DNA of 37,864 nt from JBOFCS01 sp051646185. GTDB lineage: Bacteria; Actinomycetota; Actinomycetes; Mycobacteriales; Mycobacteriaceae. The DNA lies in the NCBI GenBank assembly GCA_051646185.1, contig JBOFCS010000151.1, forward strand, positions 1-37,864, written 5' to 3'. The translations under genes and the position numbers were made by a program. This document shows, piece by piece, positions 7,729 through 14,989 of this stretch (positions are counted from its first letter, which is position 1; each line of letters opens with the position of its first letter). The notes under the pieces are model-generated. The model saw only the letters and a list, made by a program, of their open reading frames with translations, made no database searches and had not been told where the DNA came from.

Positions 7729-9186
7729 ATGAATAAATTTCGTTCTCCTTCGGTAGTGATTGCGGGTGCAGGAATGTCTGGAATTTGCATGGCGATTACC
7801 CTCCTTATGGAGGGTTTCACCGAGATAATAATTTTGGAAAAATCATCAGAACTTGGTGGAACTTGGCGCGATAACATTTATCCAGGATTGAGTTGTGATG
7901 TTCCTTCTCGATTTTATCAGTATACTTTTGCACCAAAGCCTGACTGGTCTCATCTTTTTTCTCCTGGAGAAGAAATCAATCAATATTTTTCTGGTGTGGC
8001 AGAGAAATATAAGTTGAATGAAAAAATTCTCTTTAACAGAGAAGTAGTTGAAGCACATTTTTGTGATGGTAGCTGGTTGATCACTGATAGTGATGGGATA
8101 GTGTATATAGCAGATTTTTTTATAGCAGCAACTGGGGTGCTCCATAATCCAAAATATCCTGATATCAATGGTATTGATAATTTTGAGGGAGTAATTGCTC
8201 ACTCTGCTCGGTGGAGTCGTGATACTGATGTGGTCGATAAGCGTATTGGTATTATTGGAACAGGTTCCACTGGTGTGCAATTAGTTTGTGGTCTTTCTGA
8301 TTGGGCAGCTGAACTGAAACTTTTTCAACGTACCCCTCAGTGGGTATTGCCACTTCCGAATCCTGCTTACAGAAAACTTACAACTTTCCTGCACGTCAAT
8401 ATTCCTGTACTCAATCAGTTTTCCTATCGAATCTATCGACGTGTATTTGCTATCATGGCTAAAGCAGTCATCGAGCCGGGTTGGCAGAGAAAATTGATAA
8501 GCAGCCTATGTAGATTAAATTTGCGTACTGTGCGTAATAAAAAATTGAGAACAGCTTTAACTCCTGACTACGAACCAATGTGTCGCAGATTGGTAATGTC
8601 TGCGGGATTCTATCGATCTATTCAGAAAGAGAATGCTCAACTAGTGGATACTGCTATTAAGTGCATCGACAAAGACGGAGTTATTACTATAGATGGTAAT
8701 GTGCATAAATTAGATATTATTATTCTTGCCACAGGGTTTGATGCACATGCTTTTATGCGGCCAATGCAAATTACGGGCCGGGGTGACATTACTCTTGATG
8801 AAGCCTGGGCCCGTGGTCCAAAAGGCTATATGACAGTTTCTATTCCAGATTTTCCGAATTTTTTTATGCTGATGGGGCCGCATAGCCCAGTCGGAAATTA
8901 CTCGTTGGTATCTATTGCTGAAACTCAGTCTAAACATATAACTTCTTGGATTAAACAGTGGTCAATGGGCTCCTTCGATACAATTTCTCCGACTCATGAA
9001 GCAACAGAAGAATTTAATGATCAAATTAAGAACTCAATGTCGGGAACTGTCTGGACCACAGGCTGTACGAGCTGGTATTTAGGAGCTGATGGGATTCCTG
9101 AACTTTGGCCATGGACTCCAGATGAACACCGAAAACGTATGGGGAAACCAGATTTTTCAGACTATGACTTACGCCGTGATGGATAA
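7729..9186 (+). CDS. Flavin-dependent Baeyer-Villiger-type monooxygenase
   Basis: The 485-aa product is a full-length class B flavoprotein monooxygenase. It has the FAD fold GAGMSG (13-18), GGTW (43-46), the BVMO fingerprint FEGVIAHSARW (152-162, matching FxGxxxHxxxW), the NADPH-binding GTGSTG (177-182) and a late ATGF motif near residue 335. It would insert an oxygen atom next to a ketone using FAD, NADPH and O2 to give an ester or lactone. It ends the cluster behind an SDR and an esterase, the classic order of activities for alcohol, ketone, ester and hydrolysis. The substrate cannot be read from the sequence. It is not a recent duplicate of the truncated 4648 gene, because the C-terminal halves differ clearly. 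Confidence 0.88.
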   Translation: MNKFRSPSVVIAGAGMSGICMAITLLMEGFTEIIILEKSSELGGTWRDNIYPGLSCDVPSRFYQYTFAPKPDWSHLFSPGEEINQYFSGVAEKYKLNEKILFNREVVEAHFCDGSWLITDSDGIVYIADFFIAATGVLHNPKYPDINGIDNFEGVIAHSARWSRDTDVVDKRIGIIGTGSTGVQLVCGLSDWAAELKLFQRTPQWVLPLPNPAYRKLTTFLHVNIPVLNQFSYRIYRRVFAIMAKAVIEPGWQRKLISSLCRLNLRTVRNKKLRTALTPDYEPMCRRLVMSAGFYRSIQKENAQLVDTAIKCIDKDGVITIDGNVHKLDIIILATGFDAHAFMRPMQITGRGDITLDEAWARGPKGYMTVSIPDFPNFFMLMGPHSPVGNYSLVSIAETQSKHITSWIKQWSMGSFDTISPTHEATEEFNDQIKNSMSGTVWTTGCTSWYLGADGIPELWPWTPDEHRKRMGKPDFSDYDLRRDG

Positions 9187-9481
9187 ATGAGCTTCACTAG
9201 GGCCGTGTTTCGCTGACTGAATTTGACAACTACCGCTGGCGAAATTATTTCTCGCTGCGTTACGACTGCCAACCCAGATTAATTGAATACGTTGCCGATC
9301 AGGAGAGCATTCTATTTTGTGTAGAGATACTCAGGTAATAAACCGCGCAGCCTACTTGACCAGTGACTACCATTGCTCGAGTAAAATTGGCATACGGTGT
9401 TTATTGAGATTAGGTCGTAGTTCCTGAAGTAAAGTGATGAGTATATCTTTAAATTTAGAGAACTTTCTGCCTTAGGTAGCT

Positions 9482-9498
9482 GATGTATTTGATACATC
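9482..9498. promoter_or_regulatory. 17-base palindrome, candidate operator
   Basis: GATGTAT-TTG-ATACATC is a perfect inverted repeat with a 3-base centre. The size and symmetry suit a dimeric helix-turn-helix repressor site, but no intact gene starts nearby. It may be a leftover of a lost promoter. Confidence 0.3.
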
Positions 9499-9576
9499 GT
9501 GCGTTAAAAAATTTATTATAGTATTCCGGCTCGGAGCCTGAGATAGGCTGTTGTTTGCTCTAAGGAGGAGTTCTCA

Positions 9577-9636
9577 ATGGATTTATCAGTGTATATCGAG
9601 ATGAAGTTAGCAAAGCTTCTGCAAGGGCATCTTTAG
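9577..9636 (+). CDS. Possible 19-aa peptide with strong ribosome site
   Basis: An ATG at 9577 stands six bases after TAAGGAGGAG (9561-9570), one of the best Shine-Dalgarno matches in the window, and opens a 19-codon frame (MDLSVYIEMKLAKLLQGHL). The neighbouring frame over the same bases reads GFISVYRDEVSKASARASLAG, which looks more protein-like. The site may therefore be the start of a gene that has since frameshifted and decayed. Function unknown. Confidence 0.25.
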   Translation: MDLSVYIEMKLAKLLQGHL

Positions 9637-9724
9637 CGGGATAATGATGGTATAAAATAGTTTTGATAGGTGAGATGCAACTATAATATCGCCTATGTTG
9701 GCTTGATAAAAGCTAAATTTCACT

Positions 9725-9755
9725 ATAACTGCTTTAGATGCTCCAAAGCAGTTGT
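9725..9755. terminator. Hairpin downstream of leftward SDR gene
   Basis: AACTGCTTT (9727-9735) and AAAGCAGTT (9745-9753) form a perfect 9-bp stem, extended by one G-T and one A-T pair, with a 9-base loop. It lies about 105 bases past the stop of the leftward SDR gene and is a reasonable, though not U-rich, terminator for it. Confidence 0.4.
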
Positions 9756-9858
9756 AGTACACGCTCAGAGGGGGCGTTCTTTTGTTGCGCTGAATATTTC
9801 TGCGTACTATTTAGTGTTGAATGTGTTACCGCCTTGAGTTTAAATCACGCATAAGAGT

Positions 9859-10773
9859 CTACTCTGCAGTCGTTACTGCTCCGCGTGATTTAAGCCTCCG
9901 CATCGTGGAGGGTGCAAGCTTATCGAATACTTCTACTAGTATCCCTAACGGTGAAGTGACTCTTGTCGGTACCCGAACGATAGCATCGAGAACCATTGAG
10001 GCCCCTGCTTCTACAGTGAGCGTGGGCGACATTCGCCAAGCATCTTGAGCTGGTTCGATCATTTCAGTTTGAACTAATGGAAGATGAACAGTAGTCCAGA
10101 ATATTTTATCTACAAGGGTTTCCGGAGCGCTACTTGCCGCAAATTGATCGAGCGCTGCTTTTGAAGCCATATAGGCAGCAAAACGTGGAGTTCCAGAGAA
10201 TTGCGTTCCCATGGTTGATACGTTGATAATATGACCACCACCACCACGCATTTGTTCAACTATAGGTACGGTTAGCCAGACTGCACCAAAAAAATTTATC
10301 TGCATTACTCGTTCGTAATCGTGTAGCCTGTCAGCTGTTTCAGTAAGTGTCCGTCTAATTGATTTTCCTGCATTATTGATCAGTATGTCAGTTCCTGCAT
10401 GCTCAGAAAGAATCTTCTTGGTTAGCTGTGAAATTTGATTTTTATCACTGAGGTCGCATGGGTATATATGTACTGATCCGGGCGAGTTTTGAGCGTATTG
10501 TACAAGTTCTTCGAGCTTATCAGCGCGACGGGCAACAGCTAAAACCTTTGCACCAGAATCAATTAGACGCATTGATACTTCTCGTCCTATCCCAGAGGAT
10601 GCCCCAGTAACCAGAATTCTTTTCCCTGAAGTAGCTTTTTGTAGGGCAGTATTAAATGATGTTCCTGTACCGAGTCTGGTCACTCGCCTCAATTGTCGTG
10701 GAAGGTCCAGTTCAAGGGCTGCCCGCGCAGCAATATTAGTCGAGATTGAAGCAGCCCTAACATAAGTTGACAT
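9859..10773 (-). CDS. Short-chain dehydrogenase/reductase
   Basis: This 304-aa SDR has a ~48-residue N-terminal extension (an Ala/Arg-rich helix with LDLPRQLRRV) before the Rossmann fold. Motifs are TGASSGIG, NNAG, the catalytic Ser in INVSTMG and YMASK. The ARRADKL segment after strand two suggests NADPH preference. The extension and motif spacing resemble the mycobacterial SDRs of the Rv0547c type and the C-terminal reductase domain of fatty acyl-CoA reductases. It may act on long-chain acyl or keto lipids, but this is only a family-level guess. It is transcribed leftward, separated from the mycolyltransferase gene by a strong hairpin, so it probably has its own promoter. Confidence 0.8.
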   Translation of the reverse strand: MSTYVRAASISTNIAARAALELDLPRQLRRVTRLGTGTSFNTALQKATSGKRILVTGASSGIGREVSMRLIDSGAKVLAVARRADKLEELVQYAQNSPGSVHIYPCDLSDKNQISQLTKKILSEHAGTDILINNAGKSIRRTLTETADRLHDYERVMQINFFGAVWLTVPIVEQMRGGGGHIINVSTMGTQFSGTPRFAAYMASKAALDQFAASSAPETLVDKIFWTTVHLPLVQTEMIEPAQDAWRMSPTLTVEAGASMVLDAIVRVPTRVTSPLGILVEVFDKLAPSTMRRLKSRGAVTTAE

Positions 10774-10806
10774 TGAGTTAATTTATGTTGAGTTTAACGG
10801 AAAGTC

Positions 10807-10825
10807 AATAGCTGTATCAGCTATT
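10807..10825. promoter_or_regulatory. Perfect 8+3+8 palindrome upstream of SDR gene
   Basis: AATAGCTG-TAT-CAGCTATT is a perfect inverted repeat ending 34 bases before the start codon of the leftward SDR gene. That is a normal operator position. It lies beside the 10835-10869 terminator hairpin, so it could also be part of the termination structure. Confidence 0.35.
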
Positions 10826-10834
10826 AAATAGATA

Positions 10835-10869
10835 AGCAAAGGGACCGGAAAAATTCCGGTCCCTTTGCT
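10835..10869. terminator. 16-bp perfect hairpin terminator after mycolyltransferase gene
   Basis: GCAAAGGGACCGGAA (10836-10850) pairs perfectly with TTCCGGTCCCTTTGC (10854-10868) across an AAA loop, and one more A-T pair closes the base. It lies about 17 bases past the stop of the leftward mycolyltransferase gene. On that strand it is followed by a partly T-rich run (TTATCTATTT), which supports intrinsic termination. Confidence 0.8.
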
Positions 10870-10885
10870 GTACAAGCTGATTGAG

Positions 10886-11845
10886 TTAGACACCAAGAGC
10901 TGGTGCGATGGTGCCAAACCAGGCTTTGTGGAGATTGTCCTGCCAGTAGTTCCACCAATGTACTCCCTGAGGTGTGATATCTACTTGAGGGCGAATCCCA
11001 TTGGCAAGTAGTGAAGCAACAAAAAGCTCACTACTGATGCCTGCTGCTGTTTCTAGCGGTACCATTTGAACAAATCGTACGGGGTCAAAGCTGCGACTGC
11101 CGGGGGTAAGCGCTGGATCGCCATTGGGCCCACCGGCACCGGAAGAAATGTACACCCCTTTACCGCGTAATTCCGCAGCATTGAGCGCGGGGTCATTGCG
11201 AATCCAGTCCATGGAAGGCCAACTGCCCCACATGTTGTCGGCGTCACCACCAATTTGTGCTACTGAAACAGCGATTCCTTGAGCAAATCCTGGTGAACTT
11301 GCGGTGGGGTAACCACTGAAGGATGCGACAGCCTTGTAAAAATTAGGATGATGAATGGCCAGATTTAACGCTGAGGTGCCGCTCATCGATAAGCCAGCAA
11401 CGGCGTTGTTTACACCGTCACTACCGTATTTTTGTTGCATTACTGCTGGAAGTTCTTGGGTCAAAAAGGTTTCCCACCGAACATGTCCGAGGGTGGGGTC
11501 ATCTTTTTGCCAGTCGGTGTAGAAGGTTCCAGCTCCACCAAAAGGTACAACAACATTAACGTGTTTATCAGCGAAAAATCTTTTGACATCGGTGTTAATT
11601 AACCAGCCACTGTCGTCATCGGGCGCGCGCAGTCCATCAAGTAGATACAGAGTAGGCGCAGGCCCATCCCCAGCAGCAAAGAGAATTTCCGCGCTAATGT
11701 ATTTTTTCATGGAGGGCGAATAAATCGAAACGATTTCGGAGCTAGCCTGGGCCGTACCTGAGCCAAGGAGAGTAATTCCTGGCAGGGTTAGCAAAGTTGC
11801 CACGAGGCTGATAAGCGCCCGGCTAGCGATTTTTTGCATCAACAT
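10886..11845 (-). CDS. Secreted antigen-85-type mycolyltransferase/esterase
   Basis: This 319-aa exported protein belongs to the antigen 85 family. The start ATG follows GAAGG by seven bases. A signal peptide (residues ~1-34) ends in a TAQA cleavage motif. The mature domain has YLLDGLRAPDDDSGW (67-81), the nucleophile elbow GLSMSG (Ser153), a candidate acid at Glu265 and His296 in GVHWWNYW. These correspond to the Ag85 features LLDGLRAQDD, GLSMA and the THxWxYW histidine. Such enzymes transfer mycolic acids between trehalose esters and arabinogalactan in the cell wall, which marks the organism as a mycolate producer. No mycolate biosynthesis genes are adjacent. Family certain; exact acceptor unknown. 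Confidence 0.93.
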   Translation of the reverse strand: MLMQKIASRALISLVATLLTLPGITLLGSGTAQASSEIVSIYSPSMKKYISAEILFAAGDGPAPTLYLLDGLRAPDDDSGWLINTDVKRFFADKHVNVVVPFGGAGTFYTDWQKDDPTLGHVRWETFLTQELPAVMQQKYGSDGVNNAVAGLSMSGTSALNLAIHHPNFYKAVASFSGYPTASSPGFAQGIAVSVAQIGGDADNMWGSWPSMDWIRNDPALNAAELRGKGVYISSGAGGPNGDPALTPGSRSFDPVRFVQMVPLETAAGISSELFVASLLANGIRPQVDITPQGVHWWNYWQDNLHKAWFGTIAPALGV

Positions 11846-12007
11846 GAGAGTGCCTTCGCTGCAATTGTGTGTAGGTGATGGTCTGGTAGTGCTAGTGAGG
11901 ATAACATTTTGATAACTACCCGAGGGATTCTGTCTGATAGGGCATAATTCTTTGGTAGTCCCTTGCCGATTTTCTTTTTAGTCTGACTAATTTTTGAGGA
12001 GCAATCT

Positions 12008-12472
12008 ATGTCAACGTTGAACGGACTTCCTGCTCATATCCTTTTAGTTCATTTCATCGTGGTGCTAGCTCCTCTTACTGCGATACTTGCAGTAATCTGC
12101 GCAGCGTGGCCAGCAGCTAGAAAGCGTCTAGTGTGGTTAGTGCTTGCTCTGGCCTTAGTGACGGCAGTTCTTACTCCGTTAACCGTGGAGGCAGGCGAGT
12201 GGTTTGAGAAGCGGGTGCCAAAGTCATCGCTGCTACATGAGCATGAAGAACTTGGTGAGACTATGCTCTACTTCGCTTTGGCATTAGCGTTGGCTGCGCT
12301 GTTACTGGTGTTTATTCATATTCGTGAAATCCGAGGCCGTGAAGTGACTCGGGTTCTCTCGTGGGTGCTTGCTGTTGTGGTTGTAGTCATCAGTACGGCA
12401 ACGACGGTTCAGGTGTATCGGATAGGGGATTCTGGAGCAAAAGCAACATGGGGTGAGAGTCTGAGTGAGTAG
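12008..12472 (+). CDS. DUF2231-type four-helix membrane protein
   Basis: This 154-aa membrane protein has four predicted helices (about 8-30, 38-57, 82-103 and 115-135). The N-terminal NGLPAHILLVHFIVVLAPL is the hallmark of DUF2231, whose paired histidines (usually PAHP...VH) may bind haem or metal. The loop between helices two and three carries HEHEELGE. A GAGGAG ribosome site precedes the ATG. It diverges from the mycolyltransferase gene and converges on the VIT1/CCC1 gene with a 21-base gap. The DUF has no firmly established function. Confidence 0.8.
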   Translation: MSTLNGLPAHILLVHFIVVLAPLTAILAVICAAWPAARKRLVWLVLALALVTAVLTPLTVEAGEWFEKRVPKSSLLHEHEELGETMLYFALALALAALLLVFIHIREIRGREVTRVLSWVLAVVVVVISTATTVQVYRIGDSGAKATWGESLSE

Positions 12473-12493
12473 TAGTTAACGCCAGCAGAGTAT

Positions 12494-13216
12494 TTAGGAC
12501 TGAATACCTACAAGTTGTCCAATCGCGTAGGTGACGACCATGGCAAGTGCGCCGCCGACAACTATACGAAGCACTGCACGTTGGCGGTTTGCGTCACCCA
12601 GGGTGGCACTGACTATTCCGGTGACAGCTAGGGCGGTAAGAACCGCAATGAAGGTTAAAGGGATCCGTAAGGACTCTGGTGGGAGCAGTATTGAGATCAG
12701 GGGCAGCAAAGCCCCCAGAGTAAAGGCAATGGCAGAGGAGAAGGCTGCTTGCCATGGATTTGTTAGGGCTAGTGGATCAATGCCAAGTTCAGCATCAATG
12801 TGTGCGGCAAAAGCGTCGTGCTCAGTAAGCTCTTGCGCTACTTGGGTAGCCGTCTTAAGACTTAACCCTTTGTTTTGGTATAGCCCTATCAGCTCGGTTA
12901 GTTCTTCCTCCGGGTCTTCGGTGAGTTCTTTTCGTTCTTTTTCGAGTAAGGCTTTCTCGGTATCACGTTGAGTGCTCACCGAGACGTATTCGCCAAGGGC
13001 CATGGATACAGCTCCTGCAGTGAGCCCGGCAATACCGGCTGTGAAAATTGTCGAACGGTCTACGGTAGCCGCAGCAACGCCTATCACCAGTCCCGCAGTA
13101 GATATAATTCCGTCGTTCGCACCGAGTACACCTGCCCTGAGCCAATTTAATTTGGCTGCCATACCATCGAGGTGCGGCTCTCGGGGGTGAACACTGTTTG
13201 GGCCTTCGGTATCCAT
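12494..13216 (-). CDS. VIT1/CCC1-family iron/manganese transporter
   Basis: This 240-aa protein belongs to the VIT (vacuolar iron transporter)/CCC1 family, which exports Fe2+ or Mn2+ from the cytosol. It has five membrane helices. The first holds LRAGVLGANDGIIS, and the second is followed by GAVSMALGEYVSVSTQRD. A charged cytoplasmic helical segment with many Glu residues (KALLEKERKELTEDPEEEL) corresponds to the metal-collecting domain of the family. The ATG at 13216 is preferred, because the longer frame would begin with TTG at 13249 and adds 11 residues of unlikely sequence. Likely role: metal detoxification or balance. Confidence 0.88.
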   Translation of the reverse strand: MDTEGPNSVHPREPHLDGMAAKLNWLRAGVLGANDGIISTAGLVIGVAAATVDRSTIFTAGIAGLTAGAVSMALGEYVSVSTQRDTEKALLEKERKELTEDPEEELTELIGLYQNKGLSLKTATQVAQELTEHDAFAAHIDAELGIDPLALTNPWQAAFSSAIAFTLGALLPLISILLPPESLRIPLTFIAVLTALAVTGIVSATLGDANRQRAVLRIVVGGALAMVVTYAIGQLVGIQS

Positions 13217-13951
13217 GTTTCTTAACGCTAGCTTGCTAGGGCTAAACAATCTAGGTTTGTGAGCCTGGCCAAACTTCGGATCCGTTCACTCAAGGTGTGG
13301 GTAGCGTTAGAGTAGCTGTCGCTGTACAAATTTAATGTTAATTCAATAAGGTACAGCGTTATCCGTGTGTTGTTGAAAAGCTTTTGGTGGACAAAGTTTT
13401 TCACTTTATAAGTGGGTGAATTCTGCGCGATTGCGTCCTGGCGTGAGCAGTTGCGCCTCGATGGCGTATTCAGCAAGAGCACGAATAGGTTTATCCAGCA
13501 TGGCCGGTTTGTGAATAGGAGCTTTAGAGGGATCTTCCTTGCCGATCGGTACGTTACTCAAACGGGACGGTTTTCGGCCAATTGTTTCGGAGTCATCAAT
13601 TCCAACGACGATAGGCATACCAGGGTTGCGGTGATTTTGCCGAGGAAGGCAACGGTGGGGCAATCACAGTGCATAGCTACCGACAGACTTATCTACCCGG
13701 TTAGCTCTCTGAAGACACCGGTCACTGTGGCTCTTGTCTAAAGTCTTGTTGGTTTTTTGTGCAGAGATAGGGCTAAAAGTCACTTAATTTTCTTGGCGAT
13801 AAAAGTGGTTTTAGCTGGGGTTATCTCGGCAAAACAGGCGTTTCAGCGAAGATGCCTATTGACTGTTACGGCTAGTTCCACATAGGTTATCTACAAAAGT
13901 CGTCAATGACTGTTGTCATGGTTGGCGATCACGCAGTAGAGGAGAACTAAG
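13217..13951. other. 735-base gap between metal transporter and AurF-like gene
   Basis: The gap holds one doubtful leftward reading frame (13406-13618, listed separately) and the promoter region of the rightward diiron oxygenase gene, whose ribosome site AGAGGAGAA ends about eight bases before its ATG. No RNA gene, repeat array or mobile element is seen. The rightward 109-codon frame at 13412-13741 does not look protein-like. Confidence 0.5.
13406..13618 (-). CDS. Hypothetical small protein, possibly a 3' gene remnant
   Basis: A 70-codon leftward frame begins MPIVVGIDDSETIGRKPSRL and ends ALAEYAIEAQLLTPGRNRAE. Its residue mix looks like genuine protein, better than the overlapping rightward frame. 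There is no ribosome site before its ATG. A second leftward frame just upstream (from an ATG near 13673, MHCDCPTVAFLGKITATLV) runs into it out of phase. One reading is a single ~85-residue gene broken by a frameshift close to 13618. No family is recognised. Confidence 0.35.
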   Translation of the reverse strand: MPIVVGIDDSETIGRKPSRLSNVPIGKEDPSKAPIHKPAMLDKPIRALAEYAIEAQLLTPGRNRAEFTHL

Positions 13952-14968
13952 ATGTCACAAGCTTTAGCCAGCTCACACCGGCAATTGCTCGAACATGACA
14001 GTGATTCACAGGCCTATGCTCAGACGCTGAAAACGCTGTCTGAGGGCTCGGTGGAACGTCATTTTGATCCGTTTGTTGATATTGACTGGGATGCCCCTGA
14101 GATGGCCGTCAGTAAGTCGGATTCGCGTTGGGTGCTTCCGCCGGTAGCTGATCCATTGGGCGGGCACCCTTGGTATCAATCACAGTCGTTGGAGCGTCGG
14201 ATTGCGATGGGGCAGTGGAGGCAGGCCAATATCGCAAAGGTGGGGCTGCAATTTGAGAACATTTTGATTCGCGGACTTATGCAGTATGTGGTTCGCCTCC
14301 CCAATGGTTCTCCTGAATATCGCTATCTCTCCCATGAGGCTACCGAAGAGTGTCACCACACTCAGATGTTTCAAGAATTAGTGAACCGAATTGGTATGGA
14401 TGTACCAGGTGGACCGCGGTATTTCCGGATGCTTTCTCCGATTATCCCATTGTTCTCCACGATAGTTCCCTATGTGTTTTTTGTTGGAGTTCTAGCTGGT
14501 GAAGAGCCTATTGATCATACTCAGAAAGCAGTGCTTCGAGCGGGGACAGATTACCACCCGCTTGCTCAGAGGGTTATGCAGATCCATGTTGCGGAAGAAG
14601 CCCGGCATATTTCCTTTGCCCACCACTATCTTCGTCGCAAGATTCCCATGATGAAGGCGCGTAGGAGATTCATTCTTTCGCTACTGGTTCCGATCATCAT
14701 GCGTTGGCTCGGTGATGTCATCCTTAAACCAGATCGTAAATTCCGTAAAGAATTTAATGTGCCGAAGTCGGTCATTAAAGATATGTATTGGCGCACCCCA
14801 GAATCTAGGCATCGTTTACAGGAGTTATTTGGCGATGTTCGCCTCCTTGCTCATCAGACAAACATGATGAATCCAGTTGCCCGTGGAGTATGGAAAATTC
14901 TGAAGATCGATGGTCCGATGCCACGTTTCCGTAATGAACCCAATGTTAATTTTGCCGATGCTGCCTAA
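13952..14968 (+). CDS. AurF-like diiron oxygenase
   Basis: This 338-aa protein belongs to the AurF (p-aminobenzoate N-oxygenase) branch of ferritin-like diiron enzymes. The expected ligand pattern is visible: Glu102, an ExxH at EECHH (132-136), an acid at about 184, His212, and Glu216/His219 in HVAEEARHI. The H-x3-E-x2-H spacing matches AurF. It needs two electrons per turnover. The next gene, 21 bases downstream, encodes an FprB-type ferredoxin-NADPH reductase, a natural electron donor. The same pair (Rv0885-fprB) occurs in Mycobacterium tuberculosis. Substrate unknown; the family oxidises aryl amines in some bacteria. Start is firm, after GAGGAG. Confidence 0.87.
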   Translation: MSQALASSHRQLLEHDSDSQAYAQTLKTLSEGSVERHFDPFVDIDWDAPEMAVSKSDSRWVLPPVADPLGGHPWYQSQSLERRIAMGQWRQANIAKVGLQFENILIRGLMQYVVRLPNGSPEYRYLSHEATEECHHTQMFQELVNRIGMDVPGGPRYFRMLSPIIPLFSTIVPYVFFVGVLAGEEPIDHTQKAVLRAGTDYHPLAQRVMQIHVAEEARHISFAHHYLRRKIPMMKARRRFILSLLVPIIMRWLGDVILKPDRKFRKEFNVPKSVIKDMYWRTPESRHRLQELFGDVRLLAHQTNMMNPVARGVWKILKIDGPMPRFRNEPNVNFADAA

Positions 14969-14989
14969 GTCTAGGGGTTAAATTCTGTT

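Larger units (their letters stand above)
9187..9858. other. 672-base intergenic stretch, probably decayed
   Basis: No convincing full gene is present. After a TAG near 9202 there is an open stretch to about 9341 (V-S-L-T-E-F-D-N-Y-R-W-R-N-Y-F-S, and later RLIEYVADQESILF). It looks protein-like but has no start codon and no recognised family, so it may be a gene remnant. A 19-codon reading frame with a strong ribosome site, a 17-base palindrome and a hairpin also lie here and are listed separately. Confidence 0.5.

Noticed and set aside
12531..12971. 146-codon rightward frame opposite the VIT1/CCC1 gene
   Set aside because: Ser-rich mirror of a clear transporter gene; no independent signals.
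13412..13741. 109-codon rightward frame in the gap before the AurF-like gene
   Set aside because: Residue composition is not protein-like, no ribosome site, and the opposite frame over the same bases looks better.
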